Source of the DNA: Streptomyces sp.
GTDB lineage: Bacteria > Actinomycetota > Actinomycetes > Streptomycetales > Streptomycetaceae
DNA length: 64,000 bases
Reading direction: 5' to 3'
Assembly (NCBI RefSeq): GCF_019510245.1
Contig: NZ_JAEKKT010000138.1
Span: 41,155-105,154 of the forward strand
Position 1 is the stretch's first letter; the number at the start of each line of letters is the position of its first letter. The notes below the pieces were generated by a model. It made no database searches. It was not told the origin of the DNA and saw nothing but the letters and a program-made list of their open reading frames with translations. This document shows, in pieces, positions 34,108 to 43,035 of the stretch. A program made the translations under genes and the position numbers.

Positions 34108-35559
34108 ATGCCCGAGACGCAGAAGGCGGCCCGGCCGCAAGGAGCCGCACCACCTGCCGGGAACGGCGTCGACCGGTTCTTCAGGATCTCCGAACGGGGA
34201 TCCACCTTCGGCCGGGAGATACGCGGCGGCTTCGCCACGTTCTTCACCATGGCCTACATCCTTGTCCTGAACCCCATCATCCTCGGCAGCGCCAAGGACA
34301 AGTTCGGCCACACCCTCGACACCGGCCAACTCGTCACCGCCACCGCGCTGGTGGCCTGTGTGATGACGATCATCATGGGCGTCGGCGGCAACCTGCCGCT
34401 GGCGATCGCGGCCGGTCTCGGCCTCAACGCCGTCGTGGCCTTCCAGCTGGCCCCGCTGATGAGCTGGTCCGACGCGATGGGCCTGGTCGTCCTGGAAGGC
34501 CTGCTGATCTGCGTGCTCGTGCTGACCGGCCTGCGCGAGGCGATCATGAACGCCATCCCGCAGCAGCTGAAGCAGGCGATCGGCGTCGGCATCGGCCTGT
34601 TCATCGCGTTCATCGGCTTCGTCGACGCGGGCTTCGTCAGCCGGATCCCGGACGCCGCGGACACCACCGTGCCGGTGCAGCTGGGTGCCGTCGGCCGGCT
34701 CACCGGCTGGCCCGTACTGGTCTTCTGTCTTGGCGTGCTCCTGACCATCGCGCTGGTGGCGCGGAAGGTGAAGGGCGCGATCCTGATCAGCATCGTCACG
34801 ATGACGGTGGTGGCGATCGTCATCAACTCCGTCGCGGACATCAAGAGCTGGGGCCTGACCACCCCGAAGATCCCCGACAAGATCGTGGGCACGCCCGACT
34901 TCGGGCTCATCGGTCACTTCAGCCTGTTCGGCGGCTTCGGCAAGGCCGGTGTCCTCACCGCCGTACTGCTTGTCTTCACCCTGATCCTGTCCGACTTCTT
35001 CGACGCCATGGGCACGATCGTCGGCATCAGCGCGGAGGCCGGGCTGCTCGACGAGCAGGGGCAGGTGCCGGGCATCGGGCGGGTGCTGTTCATCGACGGT
35101 GCGGCGGCGGTGGCCGGCGGCCTCGGCTCGGCCTCTTCCAACACCGCGTACATCGAGTCGGCGGCGGGGGTGGGGGAGGGGGCCCGCACCGGCTTCGCCA
35201 ACATCGTCACCGGCGGCATGTTCGGTCTCGCCCTCTTCCTCACGCCACTGCTGACGATCGTCCCGCTCCAGGCGGCGGCGCCCGCGCTGATCGCCGTGGG
35301 CTTCCTGATGATGACCCACGTCAAGCACATCGACTGGGACCAGTACGAGATCGCGATCCCGGCGTTCCTGACCATCGCCGCGATGCCGTTCACCTACTCC
35401 ATCACCGACGGCATCGGGGCGGGGTTCCTGGCGTACGTCGTGATCAAGGCGGTGCTGGGGAAGGCGAAGGAGGTCAACTGGCTGCTGTGGGCCGTGTCGG
35501 CGCTGTTCCTGGTGTACTTCGCGATCGATCCGGTGGAGCAGGTGCTGGGTGTGAAGTAG
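34108..35559 (+). CDS. NCS2/AzgA-type purine permease
   Basis: This 483-residue membrane protein has about twelve to fourteen hydrophobic segments. GGFATFFTMAYILVLNP near residue 33 and FFDAMGTIVGISAEAGL near 300 are characteristic of the AzgA-like guanine/hypoxanthine permeases. Transport is by proton symport. GAGGAG precedes the ATG at 34108. The next gene is convergent, with a repeat element between them. Confidence 0.92.
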   Translation: MPETQKAARPQGAAPPAGNGVDRFFRISERGSTFGREIRGGFATFFTMAYILVLNPIILGSAKDKFGHTLDTGQLVTATALVACVMTIIMGVGGNLPLAIAAGLGLNAVVAFQLAPLMSWSDAMGLVVLEGLLICVLVLTGLREAIMNAIPQQLKQAIGVGIGLFIAFIGFVDAGFVSRIPDAADTTVPVQLGAVGRLTGWPVLVFCLGVLLTIALVARKVKGAILISIVTMTVVAIVINSVADIKSWGLTTPKIPDKIVGTPDFGLIGHFSLFGGFGKAGVLTAVLLVFTLILSDFFDAMGTIVGISAEAGLLDEQGQVPGIGRVLFIDGAAAVAGGLGSASSNTAYIESAAGVGEGARTGFANIVTGGMFGLALFLTPLLTIVPLQAAAPALIAVGFLMMTHVKHIDWDQYEIAIPAFLTIAAMPFTYSITDGIGAGFLAYVVIKAVLGKAKEVNWLLWAVSALFLVYFAIDPVEQVLGVK

Positions 35560-35599
35560 GGGGTGGGGCGCGAGGGTGCGTCGTCGGCCGCGGGTTCGT

Positions 35600-35670
35600 C
35601 GTGGCTGGTCGCGCAGTTCCGCCCCCAGCCTTCCGGCCGGGGGCGCCCCCAGCGCCCCTGCAGGGGGCGC
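35600..35670 (+). repeat. Dispersed intergenic repeat, copy C
   Basis: Core GTGGCTGGTCGCGCAGTTCC is followed by the GC-rich hairpin with a TTCCGG loop, CAGCGCCCCT and a second hairpin GCGCCCCTGCAGGGGGCGC. It sits between convergent genes (permease and penicillin-binding protein). Confidence 0.82.
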
Positions 35671-35685
35671 TTCAGCTCGGGGCGT

Positions 35686-37143
35686 TCACTTCAGCGCCGC
35701 CTCCATCATCGCCTTGGCCACCGGTGCCGCCAGGCCGTTGCCGCTGACCTCCGACCGGGCCGCGTCCGACTGCTCGACCATCACCGCCACCGCCACCTCC
35801 TTGCCGGTGCTGTCCGACTTGCCGTACGACGTGAACCAGGCGTACGGCGTCTTGCTGTTGTTCTCGCCGTGCTGGGCCGTGCCCGTCTTGCCGCCCACGG
35901 TGACGCCGTCGATCCGCGCGTTGGTGCCCGTGCCCTGCTCGATGACCGTCTGCATCGCGGACTGGAGCTGCTCGGCCGTCGAGGAGCTGACGATCTCCTT
36001 GGTGCTGGTGTCGTCGTCGTAGTTCCTGAGCACGTCGCCGCCGCTGTCGGTGATCTGGGAGACCATATGAGGGGAGACCAGCTTGCCGCCGTTGGCTATG
36101 GCAGCCGACACCATGGCCATCTGGAGCGGGGTCGCCGTGACGTCGAACTGGCCGATGCCGGAGAGACCGGTCTGGGCCTTGTCCATGTCCTTGGGGTAGA
36201 CGCTCGCCCAGGCGCGGACCGGCACGTCCAGCTTGTCGTCGTTGAAGCCGAACTTCTCGGCCATCGCCCGCACCTTGTCCTGGCCCAGGTCGACGGCCAT
36301 CTTGCCGAAGACGTTGTTGCAGGAGTACTGGAGAGCCACCCGGATGGGGGCGTTCTCGCAGGGCGCGGACGTGCTCTCGTTCCGCAGCGGGGTCGTGGTG
36401 CCGGGCAGGGTGTACGGGTTGGGGCTGTCGGTCCTGGCGTCGACGTTCGCGTAGAGGCCGTCCTCCAGGGCCGCCGCCGCGACCACCAGCTTGAACGTCG
36501 AACCCGGCGGCAGCGGCTGGCGCAGCGCCCGGTTGGTGAGCGGCTTGTCGCTGTCGGCGTTCAGCTTCTTCCAGGCCGTGCCTGCGGTGTTGGCGTCGGT
36601 GAGCGAGGAGGGGTCGTACGACGGTGTCGACACGACCGCGAGGATCTTTCCGGTCTTCGGGTCGATCGCGACGGCGCCGCCCTTCTTGGCGCCGAGCGCC
36701 TGGTAGGCCGCCTTCTGGACGGCCGGGTCGATCGTCGTGATCACGTCGCCCGGTTCGGCGCGCTCGCCGGTGACCGTGTCCATGACCGTCTTGAGCCGGC
36801 TGTCGGTGCCGTTGAGCAGGTCCTGGTAGATGCCCTCCAGCTGGGTCGGGGCGTAGGCCTGCGAGGCGTAGCCCGTCACCGCCGCGTACAGCTTGCCGTT
36901 CGTGTACGTGCGTTTGTACTTGAGGTCGCTGTTGCTCAGGGTCTGCGCCGAGCCGGTGATCGCCTCACCGGACACGATGATGTTCCCGAGCGGCTGTGAG
37001 TACGTCTCGATGACGTTGCGCCGGTTGTTCGTGTCGTCCGCGAGGGCCTGACCGTCGTAGAACTGCACCCATGTCGCCCTGACCAGCAGAGTGACCACGA
37101 GCAGCAGTGCGAAGACGGACGCCCGCCTGATCGTCTTGTTCAT
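35686..37143 (-). CDS. Class B penicillin-binding protein (PBP2 family transpeptidase)
   Basis: This 485-residue protein cross-links peptidoglycan. It has an N-terminal membrane anchor (about residues 8-24), a non-catalytic domain and a C-terminal transpeptidase domain with S215-T-F-K218, S274-C-N276 and K419-T-G421. The domain order and length fit the secreted PBP2/PbpA type found in several copies in Streptomyces. No rodA or ftsW neighbour is present. The ATG at 37143 begins directly at the anchor. Confidence 0.93.
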   Translation of the reverse strand: MNKTIRRASVFALLLVVTLLVRATWVQFYDGQALADDTNNRRNVIETYSQPLGNIIVSGEAITGSAQTLSNSDLKYKRTYTNGKLYAAVTGYASQAYAPTQLEGIYQDLLNGTDSRLKTVMDTVTGERAEPGDVITTIDPAVQKAAYQALGAKKGGAVAIDPKTGKILAVVSTPSYDPSSLTDANTAGTAWKKLNADSDKPLTNRALRQPLPPGSTFKLVVAAAALEDGLYANVDARTDSPNPYTLPGTTTPLRNESTSAPCENAPIRVALQYSCNNVFGKMAVDLGQDKVRAMAEKFGFNDDKLDVPVRAWASVYPKDMDKAQTGLSGIGQFDVTATPLQMAMVSAAIANGGKLVSPHMVSQITDSGGDVLRNYDDDTSTKEIVSSSTAEQLQSAMQTVIEQGTGTNARIDGVTVGGKTGTAQHGENNSKTPYAWFTSYGKSDSTGKEVAVAVMVEQSDAARSEVSGNGLAAPVAKAMMEAALK

Positions 37144-37228
37144 CCCGCTCAGACAGACGATCGAAAGCGGGGTCCTCGTTCCCGTACGGCCGAATTCTCA
37201 TCGACTGCTCATGCGGGGAGCCCGGAAC

Positions 37229-38002
37229 CTAGAGCCGCCGCGTCGCCAGCGTCAGGCGGTCCCGGGCGTCGAACAGGGCGTCCTTGATCATCTGTTCGTG
37301 GGCGGGGGTGAGGCGGGCCACCGGGACCGAGCAGCTGATCGCGTCGCGCGCCGGGGTGCGGTAGGGGATCGCCACGCCGAAGCAGCGGAGCCCGAGCGTG
37401 TTCTCCTCGCGGTCGATCGCGAAGCCCTGCTCGCGGATCTGGCGGAGCTCCTCGATGAGCTTCTCGCGGTCCGTGATGGTGTGCTCGGTCAGCGCCGGCA
37501 GGGTCTCCGGCAGCAGCTTGCGGACCTGCTCGTCGGTGTGGGTGGCGAGCAGCGCCTTGCCGAGCGAGGTGGAGTGCGCGGGCAGGCGGCGGCCGACCCG
37601 GGTGAAGGGGCGCAGGTAGTGCTGCGACTGGCGGGTGGCCAGGTAGACCACGTTCGTGCCGTCGAGGCGCGCCAGGTGGATGGTCTCCGTGGTGTCGTCG
37701 GAGAGCCGGTCCAGGGTCGGGCGGGCCGCCGCGACCACCTCGTCGCCGTCGATGTACGACGTGCCGACCAGCAGGGCCCGCACCCCGATGCCGTACCGGG
37801 TGCCGGTCGCGTCCGTCTCCACCCAGCCCAGCTCCACCAGGGTGCGCAGCAACATGTAGAGGCTGGACTTGGGATAGCCGACCGCCTCCTGGACGGCCGC
37901 GAGGGAGTGCATACCGGGGCGGCCGGCGAAGTACTCCAGCAACTCCACGGTCCGTACCGCTGACTTGACCTGTGCCCCGCCGCCTGTCTCGCCTGCAGAC
38001 AT
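37229..38002 (-). CDS. IclR family transcriptional regulator
   Basis: This 257-residue regulator has an N-terminal winged helix (about residues 10-70; SAVRTVELLEYFAGRPG, YPKSSLYMLLRTLVELGW) and a C-terminal IclR effector domain with GKALLA and an AISCSVPVARL segment. It is divergent from the semialdehyde dehydrogenase gene, and a GTTC-GAAC palindrome lies between them. IclR proteins of this setting often respond to sugar acids or aromatic acids; here a uronate-pathway intermediate is likely. The ATG at 38002, behind AAGGG, is preferred to an upstream in-frame ATG that lies in the operator region. Confidence 0.9.
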   Translation of the reverse strand: MSAGETGGGAQVKSAVRTVELLEYFAGRPGMHSLAAVQEAVGYPKSSLYMLLRTLVELGWVETDATGTRYGIGVRALLVGTSYIDGDEVVAAARPTLDRLSDDTTETIHLARLDGTNVVYLATRQSQHYLRPFTRVGRRLPAHSTSLGKALLATHTDEQVRKLLPETLPALTEHTITDREKLIEELRQIREQGFAIDREENTLGLRCFGVAIPYRTPARDAISCSVPVARLTPAHEQMIKDALFDARDRLTLATRRL

Positions 38003-38074
38003 CGCCCTTGACCCCTTCGTTGGACGAGAAACCGAGGTTATAGTCTCCAACAGCATATTCATCATCAGAGACAA

Positions 38075-38092
38075 CGTTCAGTATATCGAACG
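38075..38092. promoter_or_regulatory. IclR-type operator upstream of the semialdehyde dehydrogenase
   Basis: CGTTCAGTATATCGAACG is an 18-base palindrome with 7 of 9 pairs matching. GTTC-N-GAAC symmetry is typical of IclR-family sites. It sits in the 157-base divergent gap, so one site could govern both genes. Confidence 0.65.
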
Positions 38093-38159
38093 CCCCTGGT
38101 GAACGACCCGGGTATGACCCGGATACTGCGGCAGAACGCAACTCATGGAGGGACCCGCG

Positions 38160-39689
38160 GTGGCAGCAGCACCAGTCTGGAGCGTCGACCCGCGCACCGG
38201 GAAGCAGCGTGAACAGGTTGCGGTGGAGGCCACAGCCGAGGAGGTCGACGCCGTCGTCAGGGCCGCCCACGCGGTCCGTGGCTCGCTCGCCGACCGCACG
38301 GTCCGCGCGGCCTTCCTGCGCTCGGCCGCCGCCGGACTCGACGCGGCCAAGGACCGCCTGGTCGAGGCCGCCGACGCGGAGACCGCGCTCGGCCCGGTCC
38401 GGCTCACCGGCGAACTCGCCCGCACCGCCTACCAGCTGCGGGCCTTCGCGGACATCGTCGACGAGGGCGCCTTCCTCGACGTCATCATCAACCACCCCGA
38501 CGCCACCGCCACCCCGCCCATTCCTGACCTGCGCCGCTACAAGGTCCCGCTGGGTGTCGTCGCCGTCTACTCCGCCTCCAACTTCCCCTTCGCGTTCTCG
38601 GTCGCCGGCGGCGACACCGCGAGTGCGCTGGCCGCCGGGAACCCGGTCGTCGTCAAGGCCCACCCCGACCACCCGGCCCTGTCCGAGCTGGTGGCCAAGG
38701 TGCTGCGCCGGGCCGCGGCCGGGCACGGCATCCCCGAGGCCGTGGTCGGTCTCGTGCACGGCTTCGAGGCCGGCATCGAGCTGATCAAGCACCCGCTGAT
38801 CGCCGCGGCCGGCTTCACCGGGTCCGTCCGGGGCGGGCGTGCGCTCTTCGACGCGGCCGCCGCGCGTCCGGTGCCGATCCCCTTCCACGGCGAACTGGGC
38901 TCCCTGAACCCGGTGCTCGTCACCGAGGCCGCGGCCACCGAGCGGGCCGAGGAGATCGGCACCGGGCTCGCCGGGTCGATGACGCTGGGCGTCGGGCAGT
39001 TCTGCGTGAAGCCGGGCCTGGTGCTGGTGCCGGCCGGCGCCGCCGGTGACGGCCTGGTCAAGTCCCTCACCGACGCGGTCAGCAACACCGACGCTGGCGT
39101 GCTGCTCGACCACCGGATGCGGGACAACTTCGTCGCCGGGGTCGCCGAGCGCGCCGAACTCCCCGACGTGGAGAGCCCGGTGACGCCGGGGGCGGGCGGC
39201 GAGCACACCGTGAGCGCCGGGTTCCTGACGGTGCCGGCGGACCGGCTGGCCGAGGCCGGGGCCTACGACCTGCTCCTGGAGGAGTGCTTCGGGCCGGTGA
39301 CCGTGGTGGTCCGCTACGAGAACCGGGGCGAGGCGACGGCGGTGCTGTCGCGGCTGCCGGGAAACCTCACGGCGACGGTGCATGTCTCTGCCGAGGAGGC
39401 CGCGGGGGAGGGGCTGGGCGCGGAGATCCTTGCGGAGCTGACGCCGCTGGCCGGTCGGGTGCTGGTCAACGGCTGGCCGACGGGGGTCGCTGTGGCCCCG
39501 GCCCAGCATCACGGTGGGCCGTACCCGGCGACGACGTCCACGTCGACGTCCGTGGGCGGCACCGCCATCGAGCGGTGGCTGCGGCCGGTGGCGTATCAGG
39601 GCGCGCCCGCTGCTTTGCTGCCGGCCGAGTTGCAGGACGAGAATCCGCTGGGGCTTCCTCGGCGGTTCAACGGGGTTCTGGAGCGGTAG
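38160..39689 (+). CDS. 2-oxoglutarate semialdehyde (2,5-dioxovalerate) dehydrogenase
   Basis: This 509-residue aldehyde dehydrogenase is predicted to oxidise 2-oxoglutarate semialdehyde to 2-oxoglutarate with NADP. Catalytic cysteine lies in GQFCVKPG (about residue 281) and the glutamate in GELGSLNPV (about 243); YSASNFPFAFSVAGGD near 138 is typical of the sugar-acid KGSADH group. I chose the GTG at 38160, which has GGAGGG 7 bases upstream, over the ATG at 38145 that overlaps that site. It would use the KdgD product. Regulation by the divergent IclR gene is likely. Confidence 0.86.
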   Translation: MAAAPVWSVDPRTGKQREQVAVEATAEEVDAVVRAAHAVRGSLADRTVRAAFLRSAAAGLDAAKDRLVEAADAETALGPVRLTGELARTAYQLRAFADIVDEGAFLDVIINHPDATATPPIPDLRRYKVPLGVVAVYSASNFPFAFSVAGGDTASALAAGNPVVVKAHPDHPALSELVAKVLRRAAAGHGIPEAVVGLVHGFEAGIELIKHPLIAAAGFTGSVRGGRALFDAAAARPVPIPFHGELGSLNPVLVTEAAATERAEEIGTGLAGSMTLGVGQFCVKPGLVLVPAGAAGDGLVKSLTDAVSNTDAGVLLDHRMRDNFVAGVAERAELPDVESPVTPGAGGEHTVSAGFLTVPADRLAEAGAYDLLLEECFGPVTVVVRYENRGEATAVLSRLPGNLTATVHVSAEEAAGEGLGAEILAELTPLAGRVLVNGWPTGVAVAPAQHHGGPYPATTSTSTSVGGTAIERWLRPVAYQGAPAALLPAELQDENPLGLPRRFNGVLER

Positions 39690-39738
39690 CGCCGTGGGGG
39701 TGCGGGGTGCGGGGTGCGCCGGCGACTGCGGGTTGTCC

Positions 39739-39808
39739 GTGGTTGCTCGCGCAGTTCCTCCCCCCGGCCTTCGGCCGGGGGGACCCCCAGCGCCCCCTGC
39801 AGGGCGCG
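39739..39808 (+). repeat. Dispersed intergenic repeat, copy D
   Basis: TGGTTGCTCGCGCAGTTCC is followed by the CCCCCGGCCTTCGGCCGGGG hairpin and GCGCCCCCTGCAGGGCGC. It lies between the semialdehyde dehydrogenase and the DUF1349 gene. Confidence 0.82.
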
Positions 39809-39829
39809 TGCACCTGACACAATCCGACC

Positions 39830-40438
39830 ATGGACGTGGAACTTCCCGAACTTCCTTTCCCTCTCCGTACCTACGGCCCCGACGGGCACTGGTTCTATGA
39901 AGACGGCGTGCTCACCGGGTGGGCCGGGGCCCGGCAGGATCGGTTCGTGTCACCCACCGGGGAGGCGCTGGATCCCGCCTCGGACGCGCCCCGGCTGCTG
40001 GGGGCGCCCGAAGGGGACTTCCAGCTGATCGCCCGGGTCACCGTCGGGTTCGGGGCCGCCTTCGACGCCGGTGTGCTGTACGTCCACGTCGGCGACCGGG
40101 CCTGGGCCAAGCTCTGCCTGGAGAACTCCCCGGACGTGCCCACCGTCTGCACGGTGGTGACCCGGGGCCACTCGGACGACGCCAACTCCTTCACGGTGGA
40201 GGGGAGTTCGGTCTGGCTGCGGATCAGCCGGACCGGCCGGGCGTTCGCCTTCCACGCCTCCCGGGACGGCAAGAAGTGGGTCTTCGTCCGGCTGTTCACC
40301 CTGGGCGGCGAGAAGGAGACGGAGGGCGCGCTCGTCGGCTTCATGACCCAGTCGCCGATGGGGGAGGGGTGCGTGGTGACGTACGACCACATCGAGTTCC
40401 GGCCCGACTGGCCGGCCGACCTGCGCGACGGCAGCTGA
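39830..40438 (+). CDS. DUF1349 domain protein
   Basis: This 202-residue protein is a single DUF1349 domain, a concanavalin-like beta-sandwich. Segments include FDAGVLYVHVGDRAWAKLCLE (in outline, about residues 78-98) and the GALVGFMTQSPMGEGC stretch near 165. No signal peptide is seen. The function of these cytoplasmic forms is unknown; the fold often binds carbohydrate. It lies 21 bases after repeat copy D. Confidence 0.85.
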   Translation: MDVELPELPFPLRTYGPDGHWFYEDGVLTGWAGARQDRFVSPTGEALDPASDAPRLLGAPEGDFQLIARVTVGFGAAFDAGVLYVHVGDRAWAKLCLENSPDVPTVCTVVTRGHSDDANSFTVEGSSVWLRISRTGRAFAFHASRDGKKWVFVRLFTLGGEKETEGALVGFMTQSPMGEGCVVTYDHIEFRPDWPADLRDGS

Positions 40439-40521
40439 GGACGGCCGCTGTGTACCGGCGGTGAGCTGACTTGTCCAGGGCGCCGCAGAACCGAGGTGGC
40501 TCCCCCCGCGTCCTCAGTTGC

Positions 40522-41025
40522 ATGATCAGCGACCACGTGAAAGGGCCCCGGGTCATCCGCACGGCCCTGTCCGCCGAGGCGGAGACCATCGCCGCACTGC
40601 ACCACCGGGCCCGGTCGACGTACTACCCGGACGGTCTCCCGGACGACGGCGTGGACTGGACGGCCGCCTGGCGCGGTGCCGTCGAACGGCCGGACGGCCA
40701 GGTGCTGTGCGTGGTGGAGGCGGGGGCGATCGTCGGGGTCGCCTCCTTCCGCCCCCCGGAGGGCGCCGCCGCCGAGATGGTCAAGCTGTTCCAGTTCCAC
40801 GTCGACCCCGGCCGCTGGCGGGCCGGTGTCGGCACCGCCCTGCACGCCGCCTGTCTGGAGCAGTGGCGGGCCGACGGCAGGCGGACCGCCGTGCTGGACG
40901 TGCACGCCGACAACCGGCGGGCCCAGGCCTTCTACGCCCGTCAGGGCTGGGTGCCGGACCCGGAGAACCCGCCGGCCGAGGGGGACCACCACCTCTGCCT
41001 GCGGTACGCGGTGGGCGGGGAATGA
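40522..41025 (+). CDS. GNAT family acetyltransferase
   Basis: This 167-residue enzyme has the acetyl-CoA loop pattern within VDPGRWRAGVGTALHAACLE and the C-terminal ADNRRAQAFYARQGW motif. The substrate is unknown. The start is uncertain: the ATG at 40522 is chosen because it begins near the domain; an in-frame ATG lies 51 bases upstream and a GTG 15 bases downstream. No strong ribosome site marks any of them. Confidence 0.8.
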   Translation: MISDHVKGPRVIRTALSAEAETIAALHHRARSTYYPDGLPDDGVDWTAAWRGAVERPDGQVLCVVEAGAIVGVASFRPPEGAAAEMVKLFQFHVDPGRWRAGVGTALHAACLEQWRADGRRTAVLDVHADNRRAQAFYARQGWVPDPENPPAEGDHHLCLRYAVGGE

Positions 41026-41044
41026 AGCGGGCTGGTTGAACGTT

Positions 41045-41076
41045 CAGGTAGTGGGGAGAGACCCTTTCACTACCTG
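41045..41076. promoter_or_regulatory. Nine-base inverted repeat before the DsbA-like gene
   Basis: CAGGTAGTG (41045-41053) and CACTACCTG (41068-41076) are perfect complements separated by 14 bases, 13 bases before the start codon. It could be an operator or a leader hairpin that hides the ribosome site. Confidence 0.55.
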
Positions 41077-41089
41077 GAGAGCCGACAAC

Positions 41090-41806
41090 ATGCGCGTCGA
41101 GATCTGGTCCGATATCGCTTGCCCCTGGTGCTATGTCGGAAAGGCGCGCTTCGAGAAGGCGCTCGCCGCCTTCCCGCACCGCGACGACGTCGAGGTCGTG
41201 CACCGCTCCTTCGAGCTGGACCCCGGCCGCGCCAAGGACGACGTGCAGCCGGTGCTCGCCATGCTCAGCAAGAAGTACGGCATGAGCGAGGCCCAGGCCC
41301 AGGCGGGCGAGGAGAACCTGGGCGCGCAGGCCGCCGCCGAGGGGCTCGCGTACCGGACGCGGGGGCGTGACCACGGCAACACCTTCGACATGCACCGGCT
41401 GCTGCACTTCGCCAAGGAGCAGGGCCGCCAGGACGAGCTGATCCAGATCCTGTACCGCGCGAACTTCGCCGAGGAGCGGTCCGTCTTCAGCGAGGGCGAG
41501 GACCGCCTCGTGGAGCTGGCCGTGGAGGCCGGGCTGGACGCGGCGGCCGTGCGCGCGGTGCTCGCCGACCCGTCCCGCTACGCCGACGACGTCCGTGCCG
41601 ACGAGCGCGAGGCCGCGGAGCTCGGTGCGAACGGGGTGCCGTTCTTCGTCCTCGACCGGAAGTACGGGGTCTCGGGGGCTCAGCCCGCCGAGGTGTTCAC
41701 GCAGGCGCTCAGCCAGGCCTGGGGTGCGCGTTCCCCGCTGAAGCTGATCGACGAGGGTGACGCGGAGGCCTGCGGGCCGGACGGGTGCGCGGTGCCGCAG
41801 CACTGA
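41090..41806 (+). CDS. DsbA/FrnE-like thiol oxidoreductase
   Basis: This 238-residue cytoplasmic protein has the thioredoxin-fold active site CPWC at about residues 12-15 (DIACPWCYVGK) and the cis-proline loop in GANGVPFFVLD. It is the FrnE/2-hydroxychromene isomerase-like branch of the DsbA family, found in Streptomyces both in stress response and in polyketide clusters. The C-terminus CGPDGCAV holds two further cysteines. The ATG at 41090 follows GGAGAG. Confidence 0.9.
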   Translation: MRVEIWSDIACPWCYVGKARFEKALAAFPHRDDVEVVHRSFELDPGRAKDDVQPVLAMLSKKYGMSEAQAQAGEENLGAQAAAEGLAYRTRGRDHGNTFDMHRLLHFAKEQGRQDELIQILYRANFAEERSVFSEGEDRLVELAVEAGLDAAAVRAVLADPSRYADDVRADEREAAELGANGVPFFVLDRKYGVSGAQPAEVFTQALSQAWGARSPLKLIDEGDAEACGPDGCAVPQH

Positions 41807-41844
41807 GAAACCCCAGGTCAGGGGCGACGTATAAGCGTTACTTA

Positions 41845-41866
41845 GCGGATCCGCGTAAAAATCCGC
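41845..41866. promoter_or_regulatory. GCGGAT repeats before the PLP enzyme gene
   Basis: GCGGATCCGC is a perfect 10-base palindrome, and ATCCGC follows again at 41861-41866, giving an inverted repeat with GCGGAT at 41845. It is 38 bases before the start of the aminotransferase-like gene. Confidence 0.4.
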
Positions 41867-41903
41867 AATGGACGGGGGGTTGTCCGGACCGCAGAGTGGA
41901 CGC

Positions 41904-42965
41904 ATGGAGACCACGGAGACGTTCGAGAGCCTCGTCCGCGCCGAGTTCGCCCCGAAGACCACCTACCTCAACACCGCCAGCAACAGCCTGCTGCCCGCCC
42001 GTACCGTGGCCGCCCTGCACCGGGCGGCACTGCTGCGGGCCGAGGGCCGGCCCCTGACCTCGCTCTACGAGGACGTCGAGGCGTGCCGGGCCGCCTACGC
42101 CCGGCTCGCCGGTGTCCCGGCGACCAGGGTCGCGGCGGGCGCCTCGGTCGCCGCGCACTCCGGCGTGATCGCCGCCTCGCTGCCGGCCGGCGCCGAAGTC
42201 CTCACCGCCGAGGACGACTTCACCTCCGTACTGAACCCGTTCCACGTCCGCGGCGACCTGAAGGTCCGCGCGGTGCCGCTGGAGCGCATCGCCGAGTCCG
42301 TCCGTCCGGACACCGCACTGGTCGCGGTCAGCGCGGTCCAGTCGGCGGACGGCCGGCTCGCCGATCTGCCCGCGCTGCGCGAGGCCGCCCGCGCGCACGG
42401 GGCCCGCACCTACGTCGACTTCTCCCAGGCCGCCGGCTGGCTGCCGATGGCCGCCGACGCGTACGACTTCACCGCGACCGTCTCCTTCAAGTGGCTGCTC
42501 GGCCCGCACGGCGTGTCCTTCCTCGTGCTCCCCGAGGACTTCGGCGGGCTGACCCCGCTGCTCGCGGGCTGGGTCGCGGGCGAGGAGCCCTGGGACAGCT
42601 GCTACGGGCCGGTCACCGAACTGGCGCACTCCGCCCGGCGGTTCGACCTCACCCATGCCCTGTTCACGTTCGCCGGCCTGCGCCGCTCGCTCGACCTGAT
42701 CGAGGAACTCGGACCGGACGCCGTGCACGCCCACGACGTGGCTCTCGCCGACCGGTTCCGCGCCGGGCTCGCGGCCCTCGGGCACGAGCCGGTGCCCGCC
42801 CCCGGCTCGGCGATCGTCTCGGTCCCCGGGCTCGGCGGCCGTCAGCCCGGACTGAGCCGGGCCGGCATCGAGGTCTCCAACCGGGCCGGCAACCTGCGCG
42901 CGGCCTTCCACCTCTTCAACACGCCCACGGACGTGGACCGCCTGCTCGACGCCCTCGCGGGCTGA
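41904..42965 (+). CDS. Class V aminotransferase-fold PLP enzyme
   Basis: This 353-residue PLP enzyme has the fold of class V aminotransferases and cysteine desulfurases. YLNTASNSLLPA marks the N-terminus, YVDFSQAAGWLP the aspartate that holds the pyridine nitrogen, and SFKWLLGPHG the Schiff-base lysine. No desulfurase cysteine loop is evident, so it may be an isopenicillin-epimerase-like or unassigned enzyme. The gene ends before a strong shared terminator. Confidence 0.85.
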   Translation: METTETFESLVRAEFAPKTTYLNTASNSLLPARTVAALHRAALLRAEGRPLTSLYEDVEACRAAYARLAGVPATRVAAGASVAAHSGVIAASLPAGAEVLTAEDDFTSVLNPFHVRGDLKVRAVPLERIAESVRPDTALVAVSAVQSADGRLADLPALREAARAHGARTYVDFSQAAGWLPMAADAYDFTATVSFKWLLGPHGVSFLVLPEDFGGLTPLLAGWVAGEEPWDSCYGPVTELAHSARRFDLTHALFTFAGLRRSLDLIEELGPDAVHAHDVALADRFRAGLAALGHEPVPAPGSAIVSVPGLGGRQPGLSRAGIEVSNRAGNLRAAFHLFNTPTDVDRLLDALAG

Positions 42966-42986
42966 CCTGGGGGCACGGCGACACGC

Positions 42987-43021
42987 CCGGGGGCCGCCAC
43001 ACCGGATGTGGCGGCCCCCGG
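42987..43021. terminator. Bidirectional hairpin terminator
   Basis: CCGGGGGCCGCCACA (42987-43001) and its perfect complement (43007-43021) enclose the loop CCGGA. It lies between the convergent PLP enzyme and ectD genes and should end both transcripts. Confidence 0.88.
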
Positions 43022-43035
43022 GGCGGACGGCGGGC

